Notes under the pieces: model-generated
The model's database searches: none
The model's input: only the letters and a program-made list of their open reading frames with translations
What the model was told of the DNA's origin: nothing
Position numbers and translations under genes: made by a program
Assembly (NCBI RefSeq): GCF_031755915.1
Contig: NC_083383.1
Coordinates: 21,875,001 to 21,939,000, forward strand
Direction: 5' to 3'
DNA from: Ziziphus jujuba
Lineage: Eukaryota > Streptophyta > Magnoliopsida > Rosales > Rhamnaceae
Length of the DNA stretch: 64,000 nucleotides
In this document: in pieces, positions 9,922 to 23,701 of the stretch
Position numbering within the stretch: the stretch's first letter is position 1
Layout of the letters: each line of letters opens with the position of its first letter

Positions 9922-11058
9922 GTTAGTATAAATAAAGCAAAATAAAATAAATTCTCACCAAAAGTCACTCCCTCACGTGTTTCACTCAATCAAGGTCTCA
10001 ACACTCGTGTTTTCACACTAGTTTTGGCTTTTACCCTCTTTTAAGTTCACACACTCTTGCCTTTTTCCACTTAATGAATTATCTCAAAGTTCTAATTAAA
10101 ATACCCACAAAACAACAATTAGATCACAAGTATGTTTTAATTAAACTTATCAACAAAACAGTAGCTAAAAGTAGGCAATACCGAAGAATTCAACAAAACC
10201 TAGTTTTCAGCTTTTCTAGGCAAAATAAAGCAAATTAAGAAGAAATCTTTGGAATTTTTAAGAACTGGACCAGATGGTAAGAGATTAAGGATTCAAGAAT
10301 AAAATTTAGGAAAAAGAATTTCAAACTCAAACAAGAATCAAATCGAACAAAAATATAGAATAGTGTTGGTTGTTGTTCTTGTAATTCAAGTTTTGTATCA
10401 AATCCTTTAACTAATTTTAATCCAAATAATTTAAGCACCCAAAATCCAAATATCCAGCAGCAAAAATAATTCTCCAGCAACTCCAAATATGTAACAAAGA
10501 GTCAACAACGCAACAGTTCAAAGAAATTTCCAGCAAACACCAAATTCAACAAATCGAATTTTTTTTTTTTAATTCGGCTTTTTTTTTTTTTTGTTCTTTT
10601 TTTTTTCACTCACAAATCATAAAACAACTGCAGTAGCAAAGATAAACAATAAAAATTGCAATTCCATACCAAAAATCCACCAAACCTGTGGCCTCCAACA
10701 AAATACAAAAGTGTAGTTTTTTTTTTTTTTTTAAATATCTGTTCGAATTTTCCCTTCTTTTTTTTTTAATATATGAATGCAAATATTGAAGACTAAAACA
10801 GTGACGAAAAATCAATAAAAACCAAAATTAAAAAGAACAATAATGAAAGACAACCAACAAACTAGGAAACAAAAATACGGTAAAACTAGAAAATCCTGAT
10901 TCAACTAGGAATAATTTTTTTTTTTTTTTTTACAGGTGCAGAACGTGTATGGGATGGATGCAACCTTAACCTAATGCCAAAATTGCAGAATAAAACAAAA
11001 ACAAATAAAGCAAATAAAGATAGATCAAACCTGAACAAAATTTGGTTTTGATACCAAA
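9922..11058 (-). mobile_element. Leader and primer site of the inner gypsy element
   Basis: About 1.1 kb of A/T-rich, non-coding leader with several T/A homopolymers (10560-10605, 10720-10735, 10914-10931). The primer site beside the LTR reads TTTGGTATCAAAACC, with two changes from the tRNA-Met site. It resembles the outer leader at 12504-13529 over most of its length. Confidence 0.7.
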
Positions 11059-12144
11059 TGATACAACCCTAGAACGATCTGCACCTAAACCCGTATTATA
11101 TTAGCCCGGATCTAATTATATTCAAGTTCTAATAGTCACCTTGACCCCTAACCAACCTGTGATTAGAAACCTTGGTATATAATGAAGACACTACAATAGG
11201 TGATGGAAGGCTTATTGATAAGTCAAACTAAAACACTCATTCACTAATGGTGTTTTAGGTGTTCAAAAGAACAAAGAGAATTCAATCTCACAAGTAATTT
11301 TCTGTATAAAATTCAACCTTAATTCTTCTTGAAAAATAAGCCTTTAAATAGGCTACAAAGTCATGAAATAAACCCTAAAAATAAAGGGAAAATCGGCCAT
11401 ACAAAATAGTTTCCTATGGTGGCCGAAATTCTCACTCCTTTTCTAATCTAATTTGGATTAATTAATTCCTTTATTTTGAATAAGGAATTAATTAATTTAC
11501 AATGAAAATAATAAAAAACAACTTTCCTAAACTTATTTCTCCAACAAATAAATAAATAAAAACCAAAAAATAATGGTAATTTCCTAAAACAAAAAGTAGA
11601 ATCAAATTAGGAAACTAAAATACTAGCTTTTTGCCTAAGTTGACTTTGACCAATCTTTGACCACTTTGAGTTCCAAATTAGCTTTTATATGCTTTTTAAG
11701 ATGCCAAATAAGCTTATTATGAAGTTCCACACATTTTCCTTACTTGGAAGAAAGAGAAAAAGCCAACTCAGTACAATACAGTAGAGCCAGCACAAAATAC
11801 AGCAAAAACCGGCCAAATTTACTAACTGTCCATACAGCACCTGTTTGGACGACTTTGAAGCTACTTTGAGTTGATTCCATGTCCTCTTAGACATATGTAT
11901 TGAATCCATGAAACATTGGAAGCATTTCATGCTCCCCGGACTGCAAAAATATACCAAAACCACTACCCGGGCCCGTACCGACTTCCACGATTTGTATGCT
12001 TAGAACATGTCTTGGATCTTCGAGTATGGACAAGCCCTCTTAAATCTCTTAGTTTGAGCCCTAGTGATCGGTCCGGTCTTCATCCGTATCGTGTCAGCAA
12101 CCCAGCGAGTTGTCGGTTGTACGGACTCGGGCGGAATCACATCA
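11059..12144 (-). mobile_element. LTR-A copy 4, 5' LTR of the inner gypsy element
   Basis: 1086 bp, TGATGTGATTCCGCCCGAG...GTTGTATCA on the minus strand. The primer site follows on its lower side. The upper flank is the CCCAC duplication and then outer gag. Confidence 0.85.
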
Positions 12145-12503
12145 CCCACGAATTGCCTTCTTTGAGGTTAAAAATTTTCATCATACCCTTCATCCAAGTC
12201 ATCTCTATAATTACCTTCCCCGAATTCCTCTCTAGGTCAACCACGACCTCCTTGACCTCGACCTTAGCCACCATGTGCATCTAACCTTGGATTTGGCCCA
12301 CCTTGTGATGTTTCCAACCTCTCCATCTTTTGATCTGTATGATCAAATCAAGCATTCATCCGCTGTAATTGCTCAAAGATTACCCTCATGTCCGTGTGCT
12401 CATCTCCACTCCCCGAAGCTCGGGAATCACCTTTGAATCCTATGGACTCTTATTCGTTAATTCTTAATGGTACATCTCCTCTTCTCATCCTTGAATCTGC
12501 CAT
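12145..12503 (-). pseudogene. gag: Outer gypsy element: gag, N-terminal part
   Basis: The start at 12503 gives MADSRMRRGDVPLRIN, followed by FKGDSRASGSGDEHTDMRVI and a glycine/arginine stretch, with several stops. Near the break it reads RRQFVG. The sequence resumes at 4296 with RPTRNEKDDLGNIKVN. It is parallel to 9446-9921. Confidence 0.8.
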
Positions 12504-13178
12504 ATTAGTATAAAAAATACAAAAATATAATAGAACCTCACCAATATCACTCCCTTACGAGTTTCACTCAAACAACGTCTCAACACTCATGTTTACACAC
12601 TAGTTTCGGCTTTTACCCTCTGTTAAGCTCGCACACTCTTGCATTTTTCCACTCAAAAAATTATCTCAAAGTTCTAATTAAAACATCCACAAAATAGCAA
12701 TTAGATCACCAGTATATTTTAATTAAACTTATCAACAAAGCAGTAGCAAAAAGCAAGCAATACCGAGTGAATTTTAAACACCTAATTCTCGGCTTTTCTA
12801 AGTAAAAAAAAAGTAAGTCAACAAGCAAATTTTTGGAATGAAATAAAAGCTATCCAAAATATGAATGAACCAATAATTCAAGGATAAAATATCAAGAAAG
12901 AATTTCAAACACGAACAAGAATCAAATCGAACAAAAAGATAGGATAGTTGTTAGTTGTTGTTCTTTGCAATTAAAATATTTTTATCAAATCCTTTAACTA
13001 ATTTTAATCCAAATAATTTTAGCACTCAAAAATACAAATATCTAGCAGCAAAATTGAATTTCCAACAACTCCAAATATTGAATAAATAAGCACAATTCAG
13101 CAACTCCAACAAATTTCCAGTAAACAAATTTCAAACTCCAAATTGAACCAAATTGGCCTTTTTTTTTTTCGATTCGGC

Positions 13179-13210
<32 letters not shown>

Positions 13211-13543
13211 ACCCACAAAATATAATCTCAATTGCAGTAGCAAGATCCAATGACTAAATTGCAATTCCAACACCAAATAACTACCAATAAACAAAGAAAA
13301 ATCAACAATAAACTAAATTACTAAGAACAAAGAGGAATCAACCAACAAGCTAGGAAGCGAAAATACGATAAACAAAGAATCCTAATTTCGGCTATGAATG
13401 AATTTTTTTTTTTTTAAAGATGCAGAACGTGTATGATGATAGAAGCAACTTTAACCTAATGCTAAAATTGCAGATTAACACAAAAACAAATAAAGCAAAT
13501 AAAGATAGATCAAACCTAAATAAAATTCTGCTCTGATACCAAA
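12504..13543 (-). mobile_element. Leader of the outer gypsy element with intact tRNA-Met primer site
   Basis: Non-coding leader. At 13530-13541 the minus strand reads TGGTATCAGAGC, the exact initiator tRNA-Met primer-binding core, two bases from the LTR end. Confidence 0.8.
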
Positions 13544-14606
13544 TGATACGAACCTAGGTCGACTCATACCTAAACCCGTATTATATTAGCTCGGATATCG
13601 ATTAAATTCAAGTTCTTGTGGAAACCTTAACTCCTAATCAACCTGTGGTTAGAATCCTTGGTATAATGAAGACGCCACAATAGGTTATGAAAATCCTATT
13701 GATAAGTCAAGCTAAAATACTCACTCTCTAATGGTGTTTTAGGTGTTCAAAGAGAACTAAGAGAATTCTATCTCACAATTAATTTTCTGAATATTATTAA
13801 AGATGCATTCTCATTAAAAATTTAACCTTAAATAGGTTAAAGTCACAAAGTGATAAACCCTAAAAATCTAAGAGAAAATCGGCCATACAATGTCAATTTC
13901 CCAATGTGGTTGAAATTTCATTCATTTCCTAATTCTAATTTTGATTAATTAATTCCTTTATTTTGAATTAGGAATTAATTAAAGAAAATAATAAAATAAT
14001 AACTTTCCTAAGTTGATTTGTTCAGCAAATAAATAAATAGAAACCAAATAAAAGACTAATTTTTTAAAACAAAAAGTCAAAATCAAATTAGAAAACTAGT
14101 TGACTAGTTTGACCACTAAGCTATCTTTGACCAAATTCTAGCTTGCAAAGGCACCAAATCAGCTTCCATATGCCATTGCTTGGAATAAAGAGAAAATGTC
14201 AAATCAACAAAATATAGTAAAGTCAGCAACAAATACAGTAAAATTGGCCAAACTCCCTTCTATGTGCACACCACCTGTTTGGATGCTTTAGCTTCTACCT
14301 TGTCTTGATTTTGTGACCTCTTAGCGATATTCATGGAATCCATGAAGTATTAGAACCATTTCTTGCTGCCCCGGAGTCTATATTTGTACTAAAACAGCTA
14401 CCCGAGTTTGTATCGGCCTCCAACACTTGGATGCTTAAAACGGATCTTGTATCTTTAAGTATTGGCAAGCCCTTTTGAGAATTAATTACTTTCAAGTTGT
14501 CCTTAAATCTCTTAGCTTGAGCCCTAATGATCGGTCCGGTCTTCATCTGTATTAGGTCAGCACCACAATGGATTATCGTTATGCGGGTTCGGACATATTC
14601 TCGTCA
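13544..14606 (-). mobile_element. LTR-A copy 5, 5' LTR of the outer gypsy element
   Basis: 1063 bp, starting TGACGAGAATATGTCC and ending TTCGTATCA on the minus strand. It contains the usual GPIIRAQAKRFKDNL peptide near 14480-14540. It is more diverged than the other copies, in keeping with being the host of the nest. The partner 3' LTR is not recognisable. Confidence 0.75.
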
Positions 14607-14639
14607 GCTTGATAGCTCAAGAGTTAGAATTGTATATTT

Positions 14640-17600
14640 GTGGGACCAGTCAAGTTGAAGATATAGTATCCTTTTAGAGATAGTGCAATTTTATTGAGAA
14701 TTATAATACCTTTTTTTTGTTTTGTGATAATATAAAAATAATACTTAGTTAAGATGAGAGACGTTATGTGGCATTCTATAATAACTTGGCTTGTGTTATC
14801 TCTTGCCATGTTAATAATAGTCCTTTAGTTACACTTGTATGTTGCAGAAATTGTTATAGTTCTTTTTTATTATAGCACATGTTTTGGGAGAATATAGGTA
14901 TTTTATTACCTGTAATGATAACTTGTTTTGTTATGGATGTGTTGTGATTATCTATGAGAAGCCTTACATTTGGTTGCCTTTAAAGAGTTTAACATGAAGA
15001 TGTGGAACTTAAAATGTATAAAAAGTTGAAAGCAATAAGGCTTGATAATGGTAGTAAATATTATAGTAGATATGATATACTAAATGGAACATAGGGCCCC
15101 GTCATAATATATTTAAGAAATTATGGCATTGAAGTTTAGTATGCAATGTTTACTATTCCACAACAAAATTGTTATTGCAAAAAGGAGGAATTGCAGGTTC
15201 TAGATATAATATGTTGTGTATTGGTAACTTTTAATTTACCAATTTTCTTGTAGGTGACAGGTTGTTATCATCTAGAAAGCCTAGTTTGCACTTTTTCTTA
15301 TGGGTGAGATTGTAAAACTGAGGTTAGTCCCCAAATTTTTTAGCCAAGTGATTGGATCCTAAAGCCTCTAATGATAATTTTGTTGATTATTTAAAAGTAT
15401 TCAGGGATTGATGCGAATTCCCCCTAACCCGCTCAACCGACAACCCGCTGTGGTGTCAACCCAATACGGATGAAGACTGGGTCGATCACTAGTGCTCACG
15501 CTAAGAAGTTTAAGGACAATCTTGCTGCCTTTATCCAGGGATTAATTCATATTCAAAAGGGCTTATCCATACCTGAAGATCCAAGACCTATCTTGAGCAT
15601 ACAAGTGGTGGAAACCGGTACAGACCCGGGTAACGGTTTTGGTGCAATTATGGAGGCCAGGAAGCACGAAATGGTTCCAATGTTTCATGGATTCAATATA
15701 TATATCTAAGAGGACATGGAATCAAGTCAAAGCAGCTTCAAATTCATCCAAAAAGGGGTTGTACGGACAGTTAGTAAATTTGGTCTGTTTTCGCTGTATT
15801 TTGTGCTGGCTTTACTGTATTGTGCTGAGTTGGCTTTTTCTCTTTCTTCCAAGCAAGGGAAACGTGTGGGACTTCATGATAAGCTTATTTGGCATCATAA
15901 AAAGCATATTGAAGCTGATTTGGAGCTCAAATTGGTAAAGAATGGTCAAAGTCAACTTAATCAAAAAACTAGTATTTTAGTTTTCTAATTTGATTCTACT
16001 TTTTGTTTTAGGAAATTATCATTACTTTTTGGTTTTTATTTATTTATTTTCTGGACCAATAAGTCTAGGAAATTTATTATTTTATTATTTTCATTGTAAA
16101 TTAATTAATTCCTAATTCAAATTAGATTAGGAAAGGAGTGAGAATTTCGGCCACCATAAGAAACTACTTTGTATGGCCGGTTTTCCCTTTATTTTTAGGG
16201 TTTATTTCATGAATTTGTAGCCTATTTAAAGGCTTATTTTTCAATTAAAAAAAAAGCTTGAATTTTATACAGAAAATTATTTGTGAGATTGAATTCTCTT
16301 TGTTCTTTTGAACACCTAAAACACCATGGTGTTTTAGTTTGACTTATTAATAGGCCTTCCATCATCTATTGTGGCATCTTCATTATATACCAAAGTTTCT
16401 AATCATAGGTTGGTTAGGGGTCAAGATGACCATTAGAACTTGAACATAATTAGATCCGAACTAATATAATACGGGTTTAGGAGCATGTCATCCTAGGTTC
16501 GTATCAGGGATTCCAAATTTCATTGTTCATCTCACACTACCAAGATTGAGAGGGTTGCTTAATTTTGAGGATGATTTTGGCATCAACACGGATATAAAGG
16601 AGCTTAAGTTCAAAGAGCAAGATGTATTCATTCCCACTATCGTTTTCTTACTAGAAATACTGTTGATCCAATAGTTATGGAACTAGTAGTCAAACAAGAT
16701 TAAATTCATTAAAATAGAACAGGATGTTCTGGGTACAGCTTTTGCTGATGTGCCTTTTGAAAAGGTCATAGAGGGTTTGGAGTTGTAATGTACCTAATGA
16801 CTATGTGGTTTATATGTAGGAGCATAAGTTTCATATGAAAGATGAATTGGATCTACTCAAATATGAAGAAGCCATAAGTAGTTAACAGTCTAACTTTTAG
16901 TTAGATGCAATGAAAAATAAAATGAGATCTAGGACATTGAATATGTATAAGGGTATTTTTGTTGAGTTATAAAGGTAGCAAATCTATGAAGTCCAAATGG
17001 TTCTATAAGACAAAGAGAGATTTCCATGGTCAAGTGAAGAGATATAAGACTAAATGAACATCCAAAGAGTTCAAAAAAGAAAAAAAATGATTAAAGAAAA
17101 ACACTTTCCACAGTTTCCACAAAAGAATACTTTCAAAATTATTATAATGATTGTGGCCCTCTTTGACTTGGAGTTGCATCAGATAGATGTGAAAACTACT
17201 TTCTTGAATGGAGATTTATATGTGATGTTTATATGGTCCACTAATTGGCTTTTAAGAAGTGCAGAATGAAATTTTGGTTTTTAGGCTTAAAAGGTCTATT
17301 TATGGTCTTAAGCAATCCTTAAGGTAGTGGTATCTTAATTTTAATGAAATTGTCATGAGAAATTATTTTAAGGAGAATTATATTGATTGGTGCATACATA
17401 TGAAGTTTAGTGGGAGCAGCTTCATATTTTTAATATTGTATGTTGATGACATATTGTTGATTTTCATTAATACTAACCTATTAACTAATAAAAAACAAAT
17501 GTTGCTTAGTCATTTTAATATGAAGAATCTTCAAGATTTTTCAAAACGGAACTAATTATATGTTGCAATTATCATAGAGCCTATATCAATAGAATTCTCA

Positions 17601-17870
17601 CGAACATTTGTTGGAAAACTTCTTCTCCTAGTATGGTATCGATGGTAAAAGATGACAAACTCTATAAGGATATGTGTTCTAAAAATGAGAATGAAAAAGA
17701 CAAGTGAGAGCAATCCCATCTTTTTTTGCATTTAGCAGTTTGATGTATAGTTAAGATTGCACACCATTGAATATTGTTTATGTTGTAGATGCATTGTGAT
17801 AAATACATAAGTAGTCTTGGTTATGTATATGATGAAACAATTGTCTGTTTTGAGATCACCAATTGTAAGA
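14640..17870 (+). pseudogene. pol: Decayed Ty1/copia pol (integrase to RNase H)
   Basis: Scattered plus-strand matches occur in the correct order. Integrase: KKLKAIRLDNGSKYY near 15020 and YAMFTIPQQN near 15140. Linker: NDYVVYMQEHKFHM near 16795. Reverse transcriptase: FDLELHQIDVKTTFLNGDLY at 17160-17222, LKRSIYGLKQSLRQWY near 17290, and FLILYVDDILLIF at 17430-17467, where the YVDD catalytic motif survives. A VKDDKLYKDMCSKN stretch follows near 17650. Stops and frameshifts are frequent and no LTR can be assigned. A solo gypsy LTR splits it at 15409-16506. Confidence 0.8.
15409..16506 (+). mobile_element. LTR-A copy 6, solo LTR with perfect duplication
   Basis: 1098 bp, TGATGCGAATTCC...GTTCGTATCA, flanked by GGGAT at 15404-15408 and 16507-16511. 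There is no primer site or polypurine tract beside it. It is the best reference copy for the family, with clean ends on both sides. Confidence 0.92.
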
Positions 17871-19180
17871 CCCAAGTTTCTCTAAGTTTAAATTTTAGAT
17901 AGCAATAAATGATTGGATTTATCCTTACTTTAAGTGCATTCATGTGTACTTATTTAACATGACAATTTTGCCCTCACCTATTCGCACATAGTTGGGTAAA
18001 TTAGTTTTTTTACTTTTATTTGTTATTTGTTTTTGCTAGAACTTTAACTTTTAAGAGATAAATATAGTTTCGTAAGTGTATTATTTGAATTTCTACTAAT
18101 AGGTATAAATGATAAATTATTTATTATTTATCTCTTAATTAGTTGGGTTTAGATAGGATTCAAGCATTAAGGAAGGATCACTTAAGTTTGAATTATGAGT
18201 ATAGATTTAATAAAAGATAAAAGGATAAACTATCTTCTATTGTTTTATAGTTAGTTGAGTTATATTAAGACTCTTCTTCTTTCTTATTTATTATGGAATT
18301 CTAGAACTCTATAATAGAATAAGAAAGAGAGAAAGTGAAGTAAAGTAAAGAAGAGAGTTCTAAATTGAAGAGAGAGAGGGTACATCTTTCTGTAGAAATT
18401 CAAGAGAAACAAGGTAAGATATTTTCTTTCTTGGGGTTATGGTACAAGATCTAAAGGCTCAGTTTCTTATTAAATCCTCTTTGATTGTTAGACTTCAAAA
18501 TTGGTTGATCAAGTTTTCAAGAAGGGTTTATTATTTTGTGAAGCAACCAAGGTAATTTTTTTGCTGTTAGGGTTTAATTTTTTATGTGATCTACCCGTGA
18601 TCCTTGATGTTTTTATGGTAAGTTCAAGTAGGATCTCTTCTACATGTACTTTTATGTTATACAAGATATATATATATATATACATACATATATTTTTATT
18701 TGATCATATTTAGGTAAGTTTAAAGTCCCTTCTCAAAAAAAAAAAAAATGTTTTATATTTTGATTGAATAGTTTCTGTTTTGACCCAATGTTCAGATCCA
18801 AAATATATTAGTTTTCAAAACTGTATTTTTCCTAGAAGCTAGATTTACCAATTTGAACCTACACCAAATGATTTTTCAAAGTCAGACCTTCTGTGTTGTC
18901 TAATGAACTAGACTAGGTTGAGAAACTAAGGCTTTTAGTTTACTAAATGAGATTTTCTATTACATGGTCTATTATTTCCAAAATCTAGACTAATTATCTT
19001 TCTATTTATGTAAGAATCATTAATTTCAGATTTTTGTGAAATTACTTATGATTTTTGAAAGTTGACTATGTTGCTGGAATTTACCATTTGTTGTCATAAT
19101 CCAATTTAACTATCTCTATTTTGCGGTCAAATGAACTCTTAAAATTATGAAATTTGTTACATTGACTCTTTTAAAGTGCC

Positions 19181-19316
19181 TACTAGTTTTTTGTTAAAGT
19201 TTCAGGACTGGTCATTTCTATTTTGTGAGTTATTTAAAATTTGACTACTAGTTTTTGTTAAAGTTTCAAGACTGGGTCATTTCTATTTTGTGAGTTATTT
19301 GAAATTTGACTAGTGC
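19181..19316. repeat. Tandem duplication, about 68-bp unit
   Basis: Two adjacent copies of a unit beginning CTACTAGTTTTT and ending TTTGA, with a few differences. Function unknown. Confidence 0.7.
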
Positions 19317-20200
19317 ATGATTTTTGCTAAAACTATTTTTACAATTTTTTTCCTGGACTTATGATGAAATGGTTTTTGTGTTTCTTTTGATCTAGGAACT
19401 TGTGTTCAAATCCTTTAATATGTTTATGTCAGTTATGAAAAGATTGATTCAAAAATATAAGTATTGCTCGCTGAGGTTTTTTGTTTTTTTGAACTATTAA
19501 ACTCGTATTACAAAAGATTATGTGAAAATGCTATGTTGGTATGATGTATCTATGAATTTTTTTTTTTCACTAGTAAGTGTATGATACGAAATTATAATAT
19601 GTGAATATTGTTAAAATGAATTGAGCACAGGACAATGAGCTTTGGTATCATTGTCTAAGTTGGTTAAGGACAGCTTTAGTGCTTTGCATCTAAAATATAG
19701 AAAGTAGGTCACAATATAATAAGTATGTGATTTACACCTTATGAATAAGATATGTTAAGTGTGTAAGATTATGTGATAGCATAATAGGCATTTGTATGTT
19801 TATTTTATATAGCTTTGGAATTACAAAGTTTACTTGTAAATTCACCCCATCATTTATTGTTTACTTTGTTAGGTAATGGCAGTGAGTGATTTTCTATACT
19901 TGCTAATGGATTGTAAGGAGTATCTTAGCTACACCTAAAAGGAAAAATTCTTAATAAACAATTTGAATAAAGTTGTTGCTTAAATGTTAAACCCTAGTTA
20001 AATTGCTTTAAATATTTGTTTTATTTTACATTTAAATAGATGGGCTATTTAGGTGTATTTTCCAAACTCATGTTTGCATTCAAGGTATTGGACTTGAATG
20101 CCATTTAGTTTTATCTAATAAAAGGTTTAATTAAGTAAATGGTAACTACCCCAATTGTGCTTGACCTAAGGGGCATGGTCAAGGTGTGTTAAACCAATAT

Positions 20201-20334
20201 TTTTGATGTAGTGAGGTATTGTGATCTTAATTATGGTGGCTATATGGCCATGTTTGTTTTCAGATAAATGCACCACTACTTTAATGTAGTGAGGTATTAT
20301 GATGCTAATTGTGATGATTGTGTAGATGATTAAC
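20201..20334. repeat. Short direct repeat, 83 bp apart
   Basis: TGTAGTGAGGTATTRTGAT occurs twice, each time followed by a variant of CTAATTRTGRTG. No coding meaning found. Confidence 0.5.
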
Positions 20335-23300
20335 AATATAATACTGGGAATGTTTTTATCATAGTAGTAAGAGCGATTTGTGAAAGTGTTGAACAAACAC
20401 GTACAGTTTCGTGATTGTGAATGCAGAGTATATGTAGAATTTTGAGACTATGATACATATTTTTTGGTACAAATTTTGTTTTATATCCAATAATGTTATT
20501 TGTGATAACTTCAAAGTTTTATTATTTTGTTGAAAGTCTCATTTTTGTTGTATACATGTTTTTTACGAAATGGTGATAGACCCACTACCAAAGCTAGTAT
20601 ATGGACTTGTTTGAAAAGCATGTGTCTTTTATGGATTAATGAGAGTTTTGTAATATGCAAAAATGTTCATGTTGTATATTTTATATCAATGAGTATTGTC
20701 TTTCGAGCAACACATGTAAGTATTTGGATTATTGTTATCTATATGATATATTTATTATACATATTGTTGCTCCTTATATTAATAGATATTATGAAACTTT
20801 TAATTTTTGTATACGTGTATATTAATTTTCAGGTGGCATAATGAATCCGTACTACTTAGTTACTTCACGTTCATTTTCCTGTGACAACCAATCTAAGTTT
20901 AGCAAGATGAACATCCATCACATTACCCATCTAATGGGCTTTCCATTATATGTGGTTTGCAAATTATCATTGAATTTTGAGTAGTTAACCAATATGGGTA
21001 AATTTTGGAATGTACTCTGTAAAATTGGACAATCTAAAACCAAATTCAAGTTGATATTGTATTCCTAACGGTTATTACAAGAAAATAAAAGGTAATGAAA
21101 GGATCAATTTCTTAAAATTGACCATATGGTGAAAAACCCAAATTTTTGGGTTACAAGTCCAACAACGTATAATATTATTGGATAATTCAGTGTTCAATTT
21201 ATGTAATTCAAAAATTGTAGAATTAGCTAAGCAGGACTGGGCATCATCTGTACTACTTTCAAATATATTTTGGACATTGTTAGATTAATGATGGGATGGT
21301 TTTTAATTTTTATGGAAATATTGGGTACTTATAGTTATATATATGCATATTAGTCAGTCTCTTATCAAGACATCCTTATGAATTTTCATCAAAATCTCAC
21401 TTATCAATCTTTGGATCTCTTCATGGACTAAGATTTAAAAATATATGTAGGATTTTATATAAGTTTAGTTAGATACTAAGACCCTAAGAAGATAAAGTAA
21501 ACCATATCAAAACTCATAAATCTTAAATGCATCTTTAGCTATCAACTCTTGAAGAGATTGAATAGTTGATAGTTGAGATTCTTATACAAAATCCATTAGA
21601 ACGTCTTGGTGAGAGACTAGCTATATATATGGGTATATCAAAATATTATCTTTTTTTGTAATTTTTAGTAAGATTTTAAACGTTTTCAAAATTTAATATG
21701 CTAATGGTGAAATTATAAACCTTGGTATCTAAAAGGTTTTGGTATTTGAATTGAATTGTTATTAAAATTGTTATCCACTCTATATATGAAATAGAAATCA
21801 TTAATTTTGAAAAATTGAAATTGAAAAGTATTGTTTTGATAAATTTTGCAGGTGAGAAAAGTGGAAATGGTGAAAACGTTGGTTTATATGAAACTGTTTG
21901 GAGAATACATATATGGATCATGTGGTTGAATGACGATAATGTATTTAATTGGATTAATGTACCATACAATACCAGTGACCATATTGGTTGGATTTTGGTT
22001 ATGGCTACTATAAAATTTTAAAAGGAAATAATTTCAAGGATTAAATAGCAATTTTCTTATATTAAACAAATCTACTCACTTAGATATCCTTATATCATAT
22101 TTTATTATTTTTAATTCGTACTCCGAGGTCTTAACTCTTAAATGGTAGCTCCCCACGTACATCACATCTCTTACAGTTATCCACAACAGTAGTTTACCCT
22201 ATCTGTTTTATTTTTATCTTGATTGCTTATTTATCTCACTTGTGTCGAGTTAAATTTGATAAAATATTAGAACATTACTTTAATATACATTGATCATGAT
22301 TGTAGTAATATTTAATTTCTAGAATAATAAATTTATGTTTGATGGTGATATATTGGTGAACATTGACTGTTGAATTGTAATATGAAGATTAGATTACTGT
22401 TATGAATATATATATATATATATTTGAAGTGTCTTTTATTTGTTAGAATTTTTGGGTTATCTATATTTCAAGGGAGTTTCTGTTGAATATTCTATAAAAG
22501 TGTTTAATGGGACTTTTCCTTTATAGGGCCACCTAAAAATCTTAGAGGGATTCATGTAACAAATCCTGCTATAAGATAAATCTCTACTGCTTAAACTATA
22601 TATGGCATGCAATGTGTTCAGTTAAAATAATATCTAATTTTAAAAATTTAATAAGAAAATCTCGATTACATAATCTAATATATTGATGTACTATGTTGGC
22701 ATGTAATATTCTTAAATCATACAGTATTTCATTTGAACGATGCTTTAGTAAGTGAATTTGTTATTATATATGATGATTATGTAATCTAAATGAGAAAATA
22801 TATTAGATTGTGATGCTTAATCTAAGTGGGAAAATATTAGATATTTTATGTGTGATAATCTAAATGGTTAGATATTTTACGTGTGAACGACAATTACATG
22901 ACTAATGTACAAGGCATCTTTATGTAATTATTTGGACTAACTTATTTATGACATTTACGGTGAGACCTTTGTACACACTCTTTATGATACTTTAGTTGAT
23001 CTATCGGATTAAAAAATCTCTTTTCTATAAAAGCACACTTTACTTATTCTCAGTTATTGTTGTGGAAATAAACCATATAACTTGCACATAACTTCATCTA
23101 TAAAAGTGGAGGTGACATAAAAATATTTTTATATCTAAAAACAAATTCTAACAAAAATTTTCTCTAAAATTTTTTTTTAGTTGTTAGTTGCCGATAATTT
23201 CTTACAACATTTACGTATAAAAAAATTATACATAAAATCTTAATTATTATTTGAAACAAATATAAAAATAAAATAATAATTCGATTATTTTTATGTATAA

Positions 23301-23460
23301 ATAAAAAGGTTAAACGTGTCATTTGCTTGACTACTAAAGGAGGCTAAAGTAGAACAAAAATGAAACCGCATAGGAGAGAAACTTTCCAAAATAAAAATGC
23401 ACTCTTGAAAAGAAAAGAAAAAAAAATTAATCAAAATAGAGGACATAGTGATATGGTATT

Positions 23461-23701
23461 TAAGCCTTGTTTGGCATAACTTTCTAAAAATCAAAAGTAG
23501 TTTTTGATGCCTCAGAATGTGATATAGTATTTAAGTATCAAGAAAGTGTTTAGACAATTTTCAAAAATTACTTTTGCAATCTAGCTTCCATAAACATTTC
23601 TAATCAAAATTAATAAAAGTAATTTTTTCAGAAGCACCTTTGAAAAAGCAAAAAAAAAAATAGGAACCTAAGCATAAACAATGCCAAAGAATACCTTAGC
23701 G
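23461..23701. mobile_element. Possible MITE with imperfect terminal repeats
   Basis: The left end TAAGCCTTGTTTGGCAT and the right end ATGCCAAAGAATACCTTA are roughly inverted. The inside is AT-rich, non-coding and partly self-complementary (AAAAGTAGTTTTTG, AAAAGTAATTTTTT). The terminal match is weak and no clear target duplication is seen. Confidence 0.3.

Larger units (their letters stand above)
4297..12144 (-). mobile_element. Inner Ty3/gypsy retrotransposon, complete but pol-deleted and nested
   Basis: Order on the minus strand: 5' LTR (11059-12144), decayed tRNA-Met primer site (11046-11057), leader, gag (from 9921), protease, a fused remnant of integrase and tail, polypurine tract (5411-5423) and 3' LTR (4297-5410). 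CCCAC flanks both sides. Reverse transcriptase, RNase H and most of integrase are absent, so it could move only with proteins from elsewhere. Two later solo LTRs interrupt gag. Stops and frameshifts show that it is old. Confidence 0.85.

Noticed and set aside
13530..13541. tRNA-like sequence TGGTATCAGAGC (also at 43241 and 56508 regions)
   Set aside because: These are retrotransposon primer-binding sites complementary to the tRNA-Met end, not tRNA genes; no cloverleaf surrounds them.
2324..14606. A chimeric element with LTR-A at one end and LTR-C at the other
   Set aside because: LTR-C joins directly after the gag zinc knuckle and carries its own pol tail, so it is better read as a separate insertion or recombination product than as the 3' LTR of the outer element.
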